A DNA stretch of 64,000 nucleotides from Damh-18 sp964570795 (lineage in GTDB: Bacteria; Patescibacteriota; Minisyncoccia; Phycocordibacterales; UBA918), in the NCBI GenBank assembly GCA_964570795.1, contig CAZMYZ010000002.1:1-64000 (forward strand), given 5' to 3'. Both the position numbers and the translations under genes were made by a program. The notes beneath the pieces were generated by a model. It was not told the origin of the DNA. It saw only the letters and a list, made by a program, of their open reading frames with translations, and made no database searches. Numbering within the stretch: position 1 is the first letter of the stretch; every line of letters starts with the position of its first letter. This document shows positions 7,113 through 16,093 of the stretch, in pieces.

Positions 7113-7472
7113 TTACGTTGCGAAAGAAAGACCACGCGCACGAAGTGCTTCGCAAATTTGTGTAAGACCGTTACTGCCAAGTAGAGGGATGTTTTGAACA
7201 TCCGACTTAGTCATTTTTGCAATGTCCTCGAGAAACTCGATGCCCACTTTCGTGAGGCATTCGCGAGTGTGTTTATCGAGACCTTCGACAGTGGAGATTG
7301 GGGTTGCGACAGGCTTCGCTTTTGCCGCTTCTACGATTTCTTCGATGCGCGTAGTTGCACTGCGAAGTGATTCAAGAATTTCTGCCTTTCGAGTGGCAAG
7401 GTCGCGCATTTTTTGCTCGATGTCCGCAAGTTCTTTTTGTTTTGCGTCGATGCACTTAATAAGATCATCCAT
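7113..7472 (-). CDS. Coiled-coil protein with RpoA C-terminal-like HhH domain
   Basis: This 119-residue protein has an N-terminal coiled coil (about 1-50) and a C-terminal helix-hairpin-helix domain of about 55 residues. The latter looks like the RNA polymerase alpha-CTD: 'LDKHTRECLTKVGIEFLEDI' followed by 'DVQNIPLLGSNGLTQICEAL'. No sigma, alpha-NTD or catalytic domain is present. The alpha-CTD binds UP-element DNA and activators, so a free alpha-CTD-like domain on a coiled coil could bind DNA or compete with RNA polymerase; this is inference. It has a strong ribosome site (AGGAGG) and its own terminator. Confidence 0.7.
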   Translation of the reverse strand: MDDLIKCIDAKQKELADIEQKMRDLATRKAEILESLRSATTRIEEIVEAAKAKPVATPISTVEGLDKHTRECLTKVGIEFLEDIAKMTKSDVQNIPLLGSNGLTQICEALRARGLSFAT

Positions 7473-7567
7473 GATTTCCTCCTGAGGAACGTGTGTGGGT
7501 ACAAACTACTGCGAAGGATAGTACGTCACTTTTGCAAAAAGTCAATGTTTATCGTTGGTGAGATATA

Positions 7568-7606
7568 GAAAACCCTCTGAAACGCTTTGCATTTCAGAGG
7601 GTTTTC
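7568..7606 (-). terminator. Terminator of tig
   Basis: GAAAACCCTCTGAAA / TTTCAGAGGGTTTTC stem directly after the stop codon. Confidence 0.85.
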
Positions 7607-7618
7607 TCGGGAGTCTAT

Positions 7619-8701
7619 TTAGATTGTCTCTTCCAACTTCTTCATCACTGCTTCATTGGTGAGTACGGATGCTACGTATACACGGACGCGTTTTTCGTCG
7701 GCATCTTTGTATCGCTCCATGAGATGAGATACTTCATGGTCGAGCATACCTGCATCAGGAGAAATATTTTCTTTCTTTGCAATTTCATTGAGTACGAGTT
7801 GGAGTTTTGCACGTTTTTCTGCGTTTGGAGTCCATTCTTTTGCTAAATCTTCCTTCGTCTTTTTCACATGTGCAAGATAATCATCCATTTTGAGTTGTGC
7901 GCGAGTGAGGTCGTCTTGCATTTGTGCAAACATCTGACCAATTTCAGCGTCTACCATTACACGGGGCAAATCAAGCGTAGTTTTTTCAATGATGCTGTCG
8001 GTAATCTGTGCGCGATGGCGTGAGTCGACATCTTGTGCTTTTTGTATGGTGAGATGCTCCTTAATCTTTATGCGGAAGTCTTCAACAGAAGTAAATTGAC
8101 CTTCCTTTCCAAGGGTCTTCACATATTCGTCGGTGAGTTCGGGTATAGCAATCTCTTTTTCCTCAGTTTCGGGGGCACCTTCTTCCTGTGGCTGCGCCTT
8201 TGCTTGGAGACGCTCGTATGCAATTTTCTGGCGAAGAATATCGTTGATTTGGTTGGTTACCTCTTCCTCGGTTACTTCTTTGGATTCTTTCTTTGTATTT
8301 AGTTCACGTGCAATAGCAAAGTAGTCGGGAAGGGTTATCTCGGGTACTACGGCGACCGTAATAGAGAATCCAAGCGGATTATCCTTGGCAAGTTTGGTGA
8401 TACCAATTTGTGGGTAGCCGATAACGTCGAGTTTGTGCTCAACAACCATGTGTGGGTAGTACTCACGCAAGGCACGTTCTGCCATTTCGGTGAGGATAGC
8501 CATTTCGCCCACATGGCGCAGGAGTACCTGCTCGGGTACATGCCCTTTTCTAAATCCATCAAGAGAAATCTCTTTCCCAACCGCTTCTACCGCACTTTTT
8601 CGGTATTTTTCGAGTGTTTCAAACGGGAGTTCGCCGGTTAAAATGACGAGTGACCCAGGCTTCTTTTCGACTGTAACGTCTACATGTATTGCATCTTTCA
8701 T
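7619..8701 (-). CDS. tig: Trigger factor lacking the PPIase domain
   Basis: This 360-residue ribosome-associated chaperone is shorter than the usual 430-450. The N-terminal ribosome-binding domain carries the signature 'GFRKGHVP' near 48. The chain then passes directly from the linker ('YERLQAKAQPQEEGAPE') into the C-terminal chaperone arms ('IPELTDEYVKTLG'), so the FKBP-type peptidyl-prolyl isomerase domain is absent. It should still hold nascent chains but not isomerise proline. A TACACT -10 box ends 8 nt before the ATG, so the mRNA leader is very short or absent. Confidence 0.92.
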   Translation of the reverse strand: MKDAIHVDVTVEKKPGSLVILTGELPFETLEKYRKSAVEAVGKEISLDGFRKGHVPEQVLLRHVGEMAILTEMAERALREYYPHMVVEHKLDVIGYPQIGITKLAKDNPLGFSITVAVVPEITLPDYFAIARELNTKKESKEVTEEEVTNQINDILRQKIAYERLQAKAQPQEEGAPETEEKEIAIPELTDEYVKTLGKEGQFTSVEDFRIKIKEHLTIQKAQDVDSRHRAQITDSIIEKTTLDLPRVMVDAEIGQMFAQMQDDLTRAQLKMDDYLAHVKKTKEDLAKEWTPNAEKRAKLQLVLNEIAKKENISPDAGMLDHEVSHLMERYKDADEKRVRVYVASVLTNEAVMKKLEETI

Positions 8702-8754
8702 AACGGGATAGTGTACACGAAAACAATGAGAATACCACCCCGGAGGAGGGTGTG

Positions 8755-8791
8755 AAAAATCCCGAGCGTGCTTCGCGCGCTCGGGATTTTT
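8755..8791 (-). terminator. Terminator of the 8807-9802 gene pair
   Basis: AAAAATCCCGAGCG / CGCTCGGGATTTTT stem with T5 on the minus transcript. Confidence 0.85.
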
Positions 8792-8806
8792 CTGCAGTTC
8801 AGAGAA

Positions 8807-9166
8807 TTATTGCATTACCGGCACCGATAGTGCAGCATTGAGTTCTGCATCAATTGTAGTGATATCAGTATCGAGCACGTCGAGATTAGTGCTTCCTAGG
8901 TCTGCTTCAATAGCACTGAGTTCATCTGAAGTGCTCACTGTCTCCATAATTGCCTGATCGGCTGCCGCACGTGGTGTCTCTGGTTCGTTGTTGATGATTG
9001 TCTCAGGTGTCGGCGTCGCCTCTTGATTGAGTTTGCTTCCCCAGAGATAGAGTCCTCCCAAAATAAGCACAAGTGCAAGGATAAGTGCACCGAGTACGGG
9101 GCCCAGATGTGAGTGATGGGATTCGTTGAGATTCTCGGGCATGCGCATTTCGTGTATATCGATCAT
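8807..9166 (-). CDS. Hypothetical single-TM protein
   Basis: This 119-residue protein has a short cytoplasmic N-terminus, one membrane helix (about 24-44) and an acidic outer segment rich in Thr/Glu/Asp. It lies 21 nt downstream of the 9188 gene in the same direction, so the two probably form an operon. A surface or envelope role is likely; the family is not recognised. Confidence 0.65.
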   Translation of the reverse strand: MIDIHEMRMPENLNESHHSHLGPVLGALILALVLILGGLYLWGSKLNQEATPTPETIINNEPETPRAAADQAIMETVSTSDELSAIEADLGSTNLDVLDTDITTIDAELNAALSVPVMQ

Positions 9167-9187
9167 AGTATGTATGTGAGTGAATAA

Positions 9188-9802
9188 TTATTGAACTGAT
9201 TCTGGGGCACTGTTAGTAGGTATTGCGATGTTTGTAACATTTCCTGATGCATGTGTACGCACGGCTTCTTTAAGGATTGCGATAGTGTCGATAAGAAGGG
9301 TGTGGCTCTGACGTACCAAGTCACGCACCATAACAAACTCTGTGCGAATGATCGCAAAAGATTCTCGTGGCGTATCACCGCGAACTGCAGTCTCTATGGA
9401 GGGGATATTTTTAAGTTTTGTGCGCCCATCTTCAATCGCCTTTTGTGCCTCAGTGAGCCGTGTCTCTGCGAGTGTGGTATTAATACCCTGAGCGCCGAGT
9501 TTCTTAATGCGACTTTCAATACGTACTGCAATGTTGCTCATTCTATCAAGTGCTGCAGTGAGTCGTGCAGTGACGTTGCTTGCGAGATTGATTACTCTAT
9601 CCTGAACTCGACTCTCGAATGCTCCACGGCGCTCTTCACGTGCTTCGGCGCGCACTCCCGCGTTGTCGCGCATGTGTTCAATTACAGGCATTGCAGTAGG
9701 AGTTTCTTCTGCAGCTGCTACCGTGATGATACCGACACAGGTTACACAGCCAAAGCCCAATGCAGCAAGAAGTGCGATGTTGAGCAGGTTGAGGTCTTTC
9801 AT
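9188..9802 (-). CDS. Secreted or anchored coiled-coil protein
   Basis: This 204-residue protein has an N-terminal hydrophobic signal or anchor (about 8-30, containing CVTC). It then has a long amphipathic helical region with regular hydrophobic spacing (about 60-180), 'RVQDRVINLASNVTARLTAA' being typical. It looks like an envelope coiled coil and pairs with the downstream single-TM protein. No enzymatic motif is seen. Confidence 0.65.
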   Translation of the reverse strand: MKDLNLLNIALLAALGFGCVTCVGIITVAAAEETPTAMPVIEHMRDNAGVRAEAREERRGAFESRVQDRVINLASNVTARLTAALDRMSNIAVRIESRIKKLGAQGINTTLAETRLTEAQKAIEDGRTKLKNIPSIETAVRGDTPRESFAIIRTEFVMVRDLVRQSHTLLIDTIAILKEAVRTHASGNVTNIAIPTNSAPESVQ

Positions 9803-9920
9803 ATAAATATTGAAACAAGATTATGGTCTAACAAACAATGCGAGTATGCTCACGATTGATACCTATAGTATAAAACAACCGACGTCCGATTCCTAGATTC
9901 GTTACTCTCATCAAGGATCA

Positions 9921-9975
9921 CCTGTCCGGCCTCGTGGCTTTGCCATTAGGGATAGTCAAAGCATCACTCCGGCTC
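9921..9975. repeat. Dispersed structured repeat A, copy 2
   Basis: This is the second copy of the element at 5764-5820. It keeps the 'CCGGCCTCG' start, the GCTTTG / CAAAGC inner stem and the 'CTCCGGCTC' end. It lies upstream of the 9188-9802 gene, adjacent to the ppa terminator. Confidence 0.6.
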
Positions 9976-10023
9976 AAAAAACGAGAAAACCATCCGCAGG
10001 GATGGTTTTCATTTTCGTTTTTT
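9976..10023 (-). terminator. Terminator of ppa
   Basis: AAAACCATCC / GGATGGTTTT nested in a longer A-rich/T-rich arm, downstream of the ppa stop. Confidence 0.75.
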
Positions 10024-10059
10024 GCAATGGTCGCGGTTGTTTTATGCGGAGAGTGGGTA

Positions 10060-10584
10060 TTACGCAGTTTTTTCTGCTTTGTACATTTCGACACTCTTCG
10101 TGAACGCCTCACGTGCAGCATCTTTTCCATGCCATTCTCCTACTGACACTTCCTTGTTCTGAATTTTTTTATAGGTCTCAAAGAAATGGCTCATTTCTTT
10201 GATGAAATGCTTGTTGAGGTCGGCCAAATCCTGTAAGTCAGCAAAACGTGGGTCATCAACAGGAACTGCAACAATCTTGTCATCGCGGTCACCACCATCA
10301 ATCATTTCCATAATTGCTACGGGGCGAGCCTTTACGAGAATACCCGGCAAGAGAGGATAGGTAGTGAGGAGCACGACATCGAGTGCATCACCATCGTCAA
10401 AGAGGGTTTGTGGTACGAAACCGTAATCGAATGGATAATCCTGTGCCGTGTGCATCACACGATCGAGTGCGATGATGCCCGTCTCCTTATCAATTTCGTA
10501 TTTATTCTTTGAGAACTTTGGAATTTCGACAATGACGTTCATTACCTCTGCGCTTCCTGCGGGAATATCATGAAGTAGATTCAT
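10060..10584 (-). CDS. ppa: Inorganic pyrophosphatase, family I
   Basis: This 174-residue soluble Mg-dependent enzyme hydrolyses pyrophosphate made by nucleic acid and protein synthesis. Family I signatures are intact: 'EIPKFSKNKYEID', 'YPFDYGFVPQT' and the metal-binding 'DGDALDVVLL'. The later 'DRDDKIVAVPVDDPRF' segment is also present. It lies 38 nt downstream of nusA on the same strand and may be co-transcribed. Confidence 0.95.
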   Translation of the reverse strand: MNLLHDIPAGSAEVMNVIVEIPKFSKNKYEIDKETGIIALDRVMHTAQDYPFDYGFVPQTLFDDGDALDVVLLTTYPLLPGILVKARPVAIMEMIDGGDRDDKIVAVPVDDPRFADLQDLADLNKHFIKEMSHFFETYKKIQNKEVSVGEWHGKDAAREAFTKSVEMYKAEKTA

Positions 10585-10622
10585 AGTGTTGGTTATTATG
10601 ACTAGATTTGTAGTAACACCGA

Positions 10623-11819
10623 TTATACCTCTTCGGTTACATCAGATTCTTCTGCTCCGGGCTGACTTGAAACAATATCAATCTTCCATCCAGTGAGTTT
10701 TGCGGCAAGACGTACATTCTGTCCTCCGCGGCCAATAGCAAGTGACTGTTGGTCGGGAGCAACGGTGACAATGGCATGTCCGCGATTATCCTCGTCATTT
10801 GTACCTGCTTCACTTTTAATTTCTACACCGAGCACCTGTGCAGGGGAGAGGGAATCCTCGATAAACTCAGATGGTTTCTCTGACCATTCAATGATGTCGA
10901 TTTTTTCTCCACCAAGTTCGCTCATGACAGTAGATACACGCACACCACGTTGACCTACCATTGAGCCTACTGGGTCGATATGGTCATCGTGTGCGCAGAC
11001 TGCTACCTTTGAACGGGAGCCTGCCTCGCGTGCAACTGCTTTGATTTCTACCGAGCCACTTTGGAGTTCTGGTGCTTCAATCTCAAAGAGTTTCGCGAGG
11101 AAATCAGGATGTGAACGGGAAAGTTTGAGGAAAATACCACGCGGAGTCTCGTCTACCGCAACAAGGAGAGCACGAATGCGTTCTCCGGGGCGGAAACGTT
11201 CGCCAGGAATTTGTTCATCGTAGGGCATAACTCCTGTTACACGACCAAGGTCGATGTATAGATTGCCGCGTTCGAAACGCTGCATGTGGCCGATGATAAT
11301 ATCGCCTTCCTTTTGGCCGAATTCCTTGAGAGCGGATTCCTTTTCTGCCTCACGAATTTTCTGAATAATTACTTGCTTTGCAGTCTGTGCTGCAATACGG
11401 CCAAAATCATCTTTAGGTTCGAGTGGGAAAATAAGTTCATCACCCACAGTGACATCTTTCTTGATCATGCGCGCATTCTCAATAAGAATGTGCTTTTCTG
11501 GGTCAAAACGTACACGAAGGTCACCGTCTACAACAGGCTCCTCTTCGACTGTATGGCGCTCATCGCCCTCGGCTTCATGGTCGACTTGTTCGTCGATGCG
11601 CACAGTGGTGTCGTCAGCAACAATTTTAATTTGATTGAATACCGTAGCACCCGATGCAATATCAAAATGTGCACGAATAATCTGACCACGTTTTCCGAAT
11701 TCTTTCTTATATGCGGTTGCAAGTGATTGTTCAATTGCGTCAATCATCTTTTCACGTGCAATACCGCGCTCGTCCTCCATTTGGTCGAGGACTGAGTTAA
11801 TTACCTTTAAATCAAACAT
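10623..11819 (-). CDS. nusA: Transcription factor NusA
   Basis: This 398-residue elongation, termination and antitermination factor binds RNA polymerase and RNA. It has an N-terminal RNA polymerase-binding domain ('MFDLKVINSVLDQMEDERG'), an S1 domain ('EGDIIIGHMQRFERG' to 'LKLSRSHPDFL') and tandem KH domains ('GSMVGQRGVRVSTVMSELGGEKID' split, then 'IGRGGQNVRLAAKLTGW'). I chose the ATG at 11819, which gives the standard NusA start; an upstream in-frame extension would read through its structured leader. The acidic C-terminal repeats of enterobacterial NusA are absent. Confidence 0.95.
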   Translation of the reverse strand: MFDLKVINSVLDQMEDERGIAREKMIDAIEQSLATAYKKEFGKRGQIIRAHFDIASGATVFNQIKIVADDTTVRIDEQVDHEAEGDERHTVEEEPVVDGDLRVRFDPEKHILIENARMIKKDVTVGDELIFPLEPKDDFGRIAAQTAKQVIIQKIREAEKESALKEFGQKEGDIIIGHMQRFERGNLYIDLGRVTGVMPYDEQIPGERFRPGERIRALLVAVDETPRGIFLKLSRSHPDFLAKLFEIEAPELQSGSVEIKAVAREAGSRSKVAVCAHDDHIDPVGSMVGQRGVRVSTVMSELGGEKIDIIEWSEKPSEFIEDSLSPAQVLGVEIKSEAGTNDEDNRGHAIVTVAPDQQSLAIGRGGQNVRLAAKLTGWKIDIVSSQPGAEESDVTEEV

Positions 11820-11948
11820 ATATTTTTTCAAAATCGCAAAATTGACGAATTTCTGCTTCAAAACTGCAGTTTTCTCTTCACCGTACACGTGTACGGCTCA
11901 TTCGCAAACTTTGTTTTTCATTGAACTTCATTCAATTTTGCGATTTTG
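11820..11948 (-). promoter_or_regulatory. Structured nusA leader
   Basis: The nusA mRNA leader is closed by a perfect 17-bp long-range stem (CAAAATCGCAAAATTGA at 11829-11845 with its complement at 11932-11948). Inside are two palindromes, CCGTACACGTGTACGG (11881-11896) and AAAACTGCAGTTTT (11860-11873), forming a three-way junction. The 3' arm ends about 9 nt before the start codon, so folding could hide the ribosome site. Possible autoregulation by NusA is inference. Confidence 0.6.
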
Positions 11949-12156
11949 TACGAGGTATTCCTCATTAAAATTTTATAATTGTTTGCAACAAAAATGCCGG
12001 CCGCATGGCCGACTCCTATCGCCTATCGAGTATAGCGAATACACTCTATATGTCAAACATACATGCTATGCACACGTGGCACGCATAAAAAATACGATAC
12101 GTGCGTAGTGTGATGGTATACTACGTTTGTAATTGCTCTTTGGGAGCATTGGAGGT

Positions 12157-13905
12157 ATGCGTATTCAAGATACTCAACTCAAACGGTTCGTTATGGATTC
12201 GGGGCTTGTTACTCGAAAGGATATTGATGCTGCCGAAAAAGTAGCGGTAGATGAAAAAAGGACTCTCGCTGAGGCACTCGTCTCGAGCGGTACGATGTCC
12301 GAAGATGATTTGCGACGCGTGGAGTCATATGTGCTCGGTGTGCCTTTTTTAGCACTCAACGGTATTAAAATTCCGTTCGAGGTGCTCTCACTCATTCCTG
12401 AGCCGGTGGCGCGGAATCACAATATTATTGCGTATCGCAAGGCCGATGACGTACTTGAGGTGGCAATGCTCGACACTGCCGACCTTCCCGCAATCGACTT
12501 TGTAAAGAAAAAGGTAGGACTCAAGATTCTTCCACGTCTTACTGATACTGAATCAATGAAGTATGCCCTGCAGCAATACCAAAAAACCCTCAAAGATGAA
12601 TTCGGTGATTTGATTGCAAAAGAATCTTCTGCACTGCGCATTATTGCAGAAAGTAACGGAGAAGAGGCATCAGAAGAAGATTTGAAAAAAATGGCAGAAG
12701 ATTTGCCGGTAGTGCGTATTGTCGACACCCTCCTTCGTCACGCCATCATTCAGTCTGCATCTGATATTCATATTGAACCAATGGAGAATGAACTCCTGGT
12801 GCGCTACCGCATTGACGGTATCCTGCATGATGCGATGTCGCTTCCGAAACATGCTGCACCTACTATTTCTGCACGTATCAAGGTGCTTTCAAATTTGAAA
12901 CTCGATGAAAAGCGTTTGCCACAGGACGGGCGCTTTAAAATGGAAATGGATGGTCAGAAAGTATCTTTCCGTGTATCTATCCTCCCTATTTTCTATGGAG
13001 AAAAGATCGTTATGCGTCTCTTACGTGAAGGTCGCTCAGGTTTTACCCTTGAGGGGCTTGGTTTCCATGGGCAGGCGCTTGAGCGTATTCATACTGCCAC
13101 GAAACAAACGACGGGAATTATTTTGGTGACTGGCCCCACAGGTTCGGGAAAAACAACGACACTCTATACGGTGCTTGATATTTTGAATACCCCTGAGGTA
13201 AATATTTGTACTATTGAAGACCCTGTTGAGTATCAGATGGCACGCGTCAATCAGACCCAAGTAAAGCCTGAAATTGGATTTTCTTTTGCGAATGGTCTAC
13301 GCTCACTCATGCGTCAAGACCCTGACGTGATTATGGTTGGGGAGATTCGTGACCAGGAAACAGCATCGCTCGCTATTAACGCTGCCCTCACCGGGCACTC
13401 CGTACTTGCTACGGTGCACACCAACTCAGCTTCTGCAACGGTCGCACGTCTCGTTGATATGGGGGTGGAGACGTTTCTTCTCGTTTCCACCCTTCATGTG
13501 GTGGTGGGGCAGCGTCTCGTACGTCGACTTACCGACTCCAAGGAGTCGTATACCTTGAGCGCAACCGAGCGCGCTGAAATAGAAAAGCATGTTGATATGG
13601 ATCGTATACTCGAAGCACTGCAAAAAGAGGGGATTGTGAAAAGTAACACCACATGGAACAGCATCCCGTTCTATCGTGCAAAAGAAAGTCCTGAAGATGA
13701 TGGGTATAAGGGGCGTATTGGTATCCACGAAGTACTTCATGTATCACCCACAATTAAAGAGATTGTGCTTGCTTCGGGCACTGCAGACGCTATAGAGGCG
13801 CAAGCACGCAAAGAGGGAATGCTCACTATGCTCGAGGATGGTATCTATAAAGCAGCATTGGGACAAACAAGTATTGAAGAAGTACTCCGTGTTATCTCTG
13901 AATAA
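12157..13905 (+). CDS. pilB: Type IV pilus assembly ATPase PilB
   Basis: This 582-residue GspE/PilB-family hexameric ATPase powers pilus extension. It has an N-terminal N1 domain (about 1-150), then the ATPase core with Walker A 'GPTGSGKTTTLY', the Asp box, Walker B 'DPDVIMVGEIRD' and the His box 'ATVHTNSA'. The usual zinc-binding CxxC pairs after 'RLVRR' are missing ('LTDSKESYTLSATERAE'), so this subdomain has lost its metal site. The ATG at 12157 directly follows GGAGGT; the in-frame TTG at 12133 is an alternative start. It is the first gene of the pilus operon. Confidence 0.93.
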   Translation: MRIQDTQLKRFVMDSGLVTRKDIDAAEKVAVDEKRTLAEALVSSGTMSEDDLRRVESYVLGVPFLALNGIKIPFEVLSLIPEPVARNHNIIAYRKADDVLEVAMLDTADLPAIDFVKKKVGLKILPRLTDTESMKYALQQYQKTLKDEFGDLIAKESSALRIIAESNGEEASEEDLKKMAEDLPVVRIVDTLLRHAIIQSASDIHIEPMENELLVRYRIDGILHDAMSLPKHAAPTISARIKVLSNLKLDEKRLPQDGRFKMEMDGQKVSFRVSILPIFYGEKIVMRLLREGRSGFTLEGLGFHGQALERIHTATKQTTGIILVTGPTGSGKTTTLYTVLDILNTPEVNICTIEDPVEYQMARVNQTQVKPEIGFSFANGLRSLMRQDPDVIMVGEIRDQETASLAINAALTGHSVLATVHTNSASATVARLVDMGVETFLLVSTLHVVVGQRLVRRLTDSKESYTLSATERAEIEKHVDMDRILEALQKEGIVKSNTTWNSIPFYRAKESPEDDGYKGRIGIHEVLHVSPTIKEIVLASGTADAIEAQARKEGMLTMLEDGIYKAALGQTSIEEVLRVISE

Positions 13906-13914
13906 TGTGTACCT

Positions 13915-15144
13915 ATGGAAAAATTTATCTACGTCGGCACCACAAAAGATGGCGAAAAAGTAACTGAGACTGTCGAAGCAGCCGATAAATACGCAGTATA
14001 TGAAATCGCACGTACGAATGGACATACGGTAATGCGTGTTACTCAGGTGGGGCGACGATCCCTCGAAAATTTTATTGATTTCAAGAAAATTAATTTCTTT
14101 TTAGGAAAGGTAAAATCAGACGAACTCGTGATGACAACGAGAAATCTTTCCTCGATGCTTAAGGCAGGACTTCCACTCTCTCGTGCGCTTTCCGTGATTG
14201 AGCGGCAGAGTAAAAATGAACGTCTTAAAGGAACGATGGAGAAAATTCGTGAGAGCATTAATAAAGGCGATCCGTTCCATGAGGCACTTAAGGCATTCCC
14301 CGAGACATTCTCACGTTTATATGTCGCGATGGTGCGCGCGGGAGAGGAAAGTGGGGGTTTGGTAAATGCACTCCAGACCATCTCATTTCAATTGGAACGC
14401 TCTTCAAGTCTGCGAAAAAAAGTGAAAGGGGCGATGATGTATCCTATGGTGGTTATGTCAGTGATGGTGATTATTGGAGTGCTCATGATGATTTATGTGG
14501 TGCCGACGCTCACTGCAACATTTGTACAACTCAATGTTGAACTCCCTCTCGCAACACGTGTGGTGATAGGATTAAGTGACTTCTTTGCAAACCATGGACT
14601 CCTGGCACTACTCGGATTTACGGCAACGGTAACTGCTTTTGTGAGTGCTGCAAAAACAAATCCCGGCAGATACACCCTGCACTATATATATATTCACTTG
14701 CCGGTTATTGGTACTATTGTTAAGCAAACAAACTCTGCCTATACCGCACGTACACTCTCATCGCTCCTTTCGTCAGGTGTTGATGTGATTGGGGCTATCA
14801 ATATTACCGAAGACGTTTTGCAGAATGTGTACTACAAGGCGGTGCTCAAGGAGGCTGCAGTACAGGTAGAGAAGGGGAGCCCACTTTCGGAGACGTTTAT
14901 TGCACACGAAGAGATCTATCCTATTTTAGTAGGTGAAATGATCTCTGTGGGAGAAGAGACAGGACAAATTTCGCAAATGCTCACTGAGGTTGCGGGATTT
15001 TACGAGGCAGAGGTTGAACAAAAAACCAAAGACCTCTCTACTATCATTGAGCCAATTCTTATGGTGACTATCGGTGCTGGTGTGGGATTCTTTGCGCTTG
15101 CTATGATTGCACCAATCTACTCACTCTCAGATAGTATTGGCTAA
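13915..15144 (+). CDS. pilC: Type IV pilus inner-membrane platform protein PilC
   Basis: This 409-residue member of the GspF/PilC family couples PilB to pilin extraction. It has two repeated cytoplasmic helical domains ('TRNLSSMLKAGLPLSRALSVIE', split, and 'ARTLSSLLSSGVDVIGAINI') and three membrane segments (about 170-200, 215-245 and 375-400). It starts 10 nt after pilB, and the first pilin gene follows directly. Confidence 0.93.
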   Translation: MEKFIYVGTTKDGEKVTETVEAADKYAVYEIARTNGHTVMRVTQVGRRSLENFIDFKKINFFLGKVKSDELVMTTRNLSSMLKAGLPLSRALSVIERQSKNERLKGTMEKIRESINKGDPFHEALKAFPETFSRLYVAMVRAGEESGGLVNALQTISFQLERSSSLRKKVKGAMMYPMVVMSVMVIIGVLMMIYVVPTLTATFVQLNVELPLATRVVIGLSDFFANHGLLALLGFTATVTAFVSAAKTNPGRYTLHYIYIHLPVIGTIVKQTNSAYTARTLSSLLSSGVDVIGAINITEDVLQNVYYKAVLKEAAVQVEKGSPLSETFIAHEEIYPILVGEMISVGEETGQISQMLTEVAGFYEAEVEQKTKDLSTIIEPILMVTIGAGVGFFALAMIAPIYSLSDSIG

Positions 15145-15145
15145 T

Positions 15146-15604
15146 ATGAAGACAAAACGCATCAGTGGCGGATTTACACTCGTAGAAATTATTGTGGTAA
15201 TTGCAATACTGGGCGTCATCGCAACTATTTCGGTAGTCGCGTTTGTAAATATGAATAAATCCTCAATGCTGCGGGCTGCTCGCGATGAAGTATATGGTGC
15301 ACTTTCTTTTGCACGCGAACGAACACTTGCTTCAGAAAACAATATGGTGTACGGGGTGCATCTCAGCACTTCTTCGGTGACACGTTTTGATGGGGGTACC
15401 TATACTGCAGGAAGTGCGGGTAACGTGGTGTATTCATTCGGTGCAGTGGTATCAGCAACAAGCACACTCATTACACAAAACCCGAATATCATATTTCAGC
15501 GTCTCACGGGCGTTCCTTCAGCAACGGGGACTATTTTTATTCGCAATGGAGAAAGCACAACCACAGTACAAATTCACGGCTCTGGTCTGGTAGAGTATGA
15601 GTAA
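15146..15604 (+). CDS. Type IV pilin-like protein (GspH-like)
   Basis: This 152-residue prepilin has a short basic leader ending in Gly, then the processed motif 'GFTLVEIIVVIAILGVIAT' with Glu5. The C-terminal half is a beta-rich head. I chose the ATG at 15146 because it leaves a standard eight-residue leader, whereas the longer reading overlaps pilC by 38 nt. It needs a prepilin peptidase (PilD), which is not in this window. Confidence 0.88.
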   Translation: MKTKRISGGFTLVEIIVVIAILGVIATISVVAFVNMNKSSMLRAARDEVYGALSFARERTLASENNMVYGVHLSTSSVTRFDGGTYTAGSAGNVVYSFGAVVSATSTLITQNPNIIFQRLTGVPSATGTIFIRNGESTTTVQIHGSGLVEYE

Positions 15605-15607
15605 TCT

Positions 15608-16093
15608 ATGTGTAGTATTGATACAACAAAAAAAGGAGTAACTTCAATCGAGATTGTTCTTGGGGTAGCAATTGCGGGTATTGTGCTCGTGTATGTCATG
15701 AGTGCCACTGGTCTTTTTGTGAACACCGCACATTCAGTATCAGTGCGTACACAAGCACTCCACCTTGCCTCTGATGGGCTTGAGTTGCTGCGATTTACTC
15801 GTGACAAAAATTGGACAACATTCAGTGCGACACCGCTCAATACAACACGATATATTGCAGTTTCAGCAACCTCCACGAGCATCACTACTTCCCCAGAGGT
15901 TGTAGGTGATTTTACGCGAAGTTTTGTTATGAGTAACGTGTATCGCAATACAACCACGGACGACATTGTTGCGAGCACTACCGGGGGGAGTGTGGCAGAT
16001 CCTGAGTCTAAGTACGTTACCGTGACGGTAGGGTGGGGAACTGCAGGTGATTCTGTATCACTTACGACGATTTTGGCTAATATTGAACCATAA
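15608..16093 (+). CDS. Pilin-like protein (minor pilin)
   Basis: This 161-residue protein has leader 'MCSIDTTKKG' and mature start 'VTSIEIVLGVAIAGIVLVYV', with Glu5 conserved but Val in place of Phe/Met at +1. The soluble part is Ser/Thr-rich. It starts 3 nt after the previous pilin stop, and its end shares a base with the next start, so translation is tightly coupled. Confidence 0.82.
   Translation: MCSIDTTKKGVTSIEIVLGVAIAGIVLVYVMSATGLFVNTAHSVSVRTQALHLASDGLELLRFTRDKNWTTFSATPLNTTRYIAVSATSTSITTSPEVVGDFTRSFVMSNVYRNTTTDDIVASTTGGSVADPESKYVTVTVGWGTAGDSVSLTTILANIEP

Noticed and set aside
9251..9859. Long plus-strand frame of 202 codons opposite the 9188-9802 gene
   Set aside because: It is Cys/Ser-rich shadow coding; the minus strand has a signal peptide and coiled-coil pattern with a proper start.
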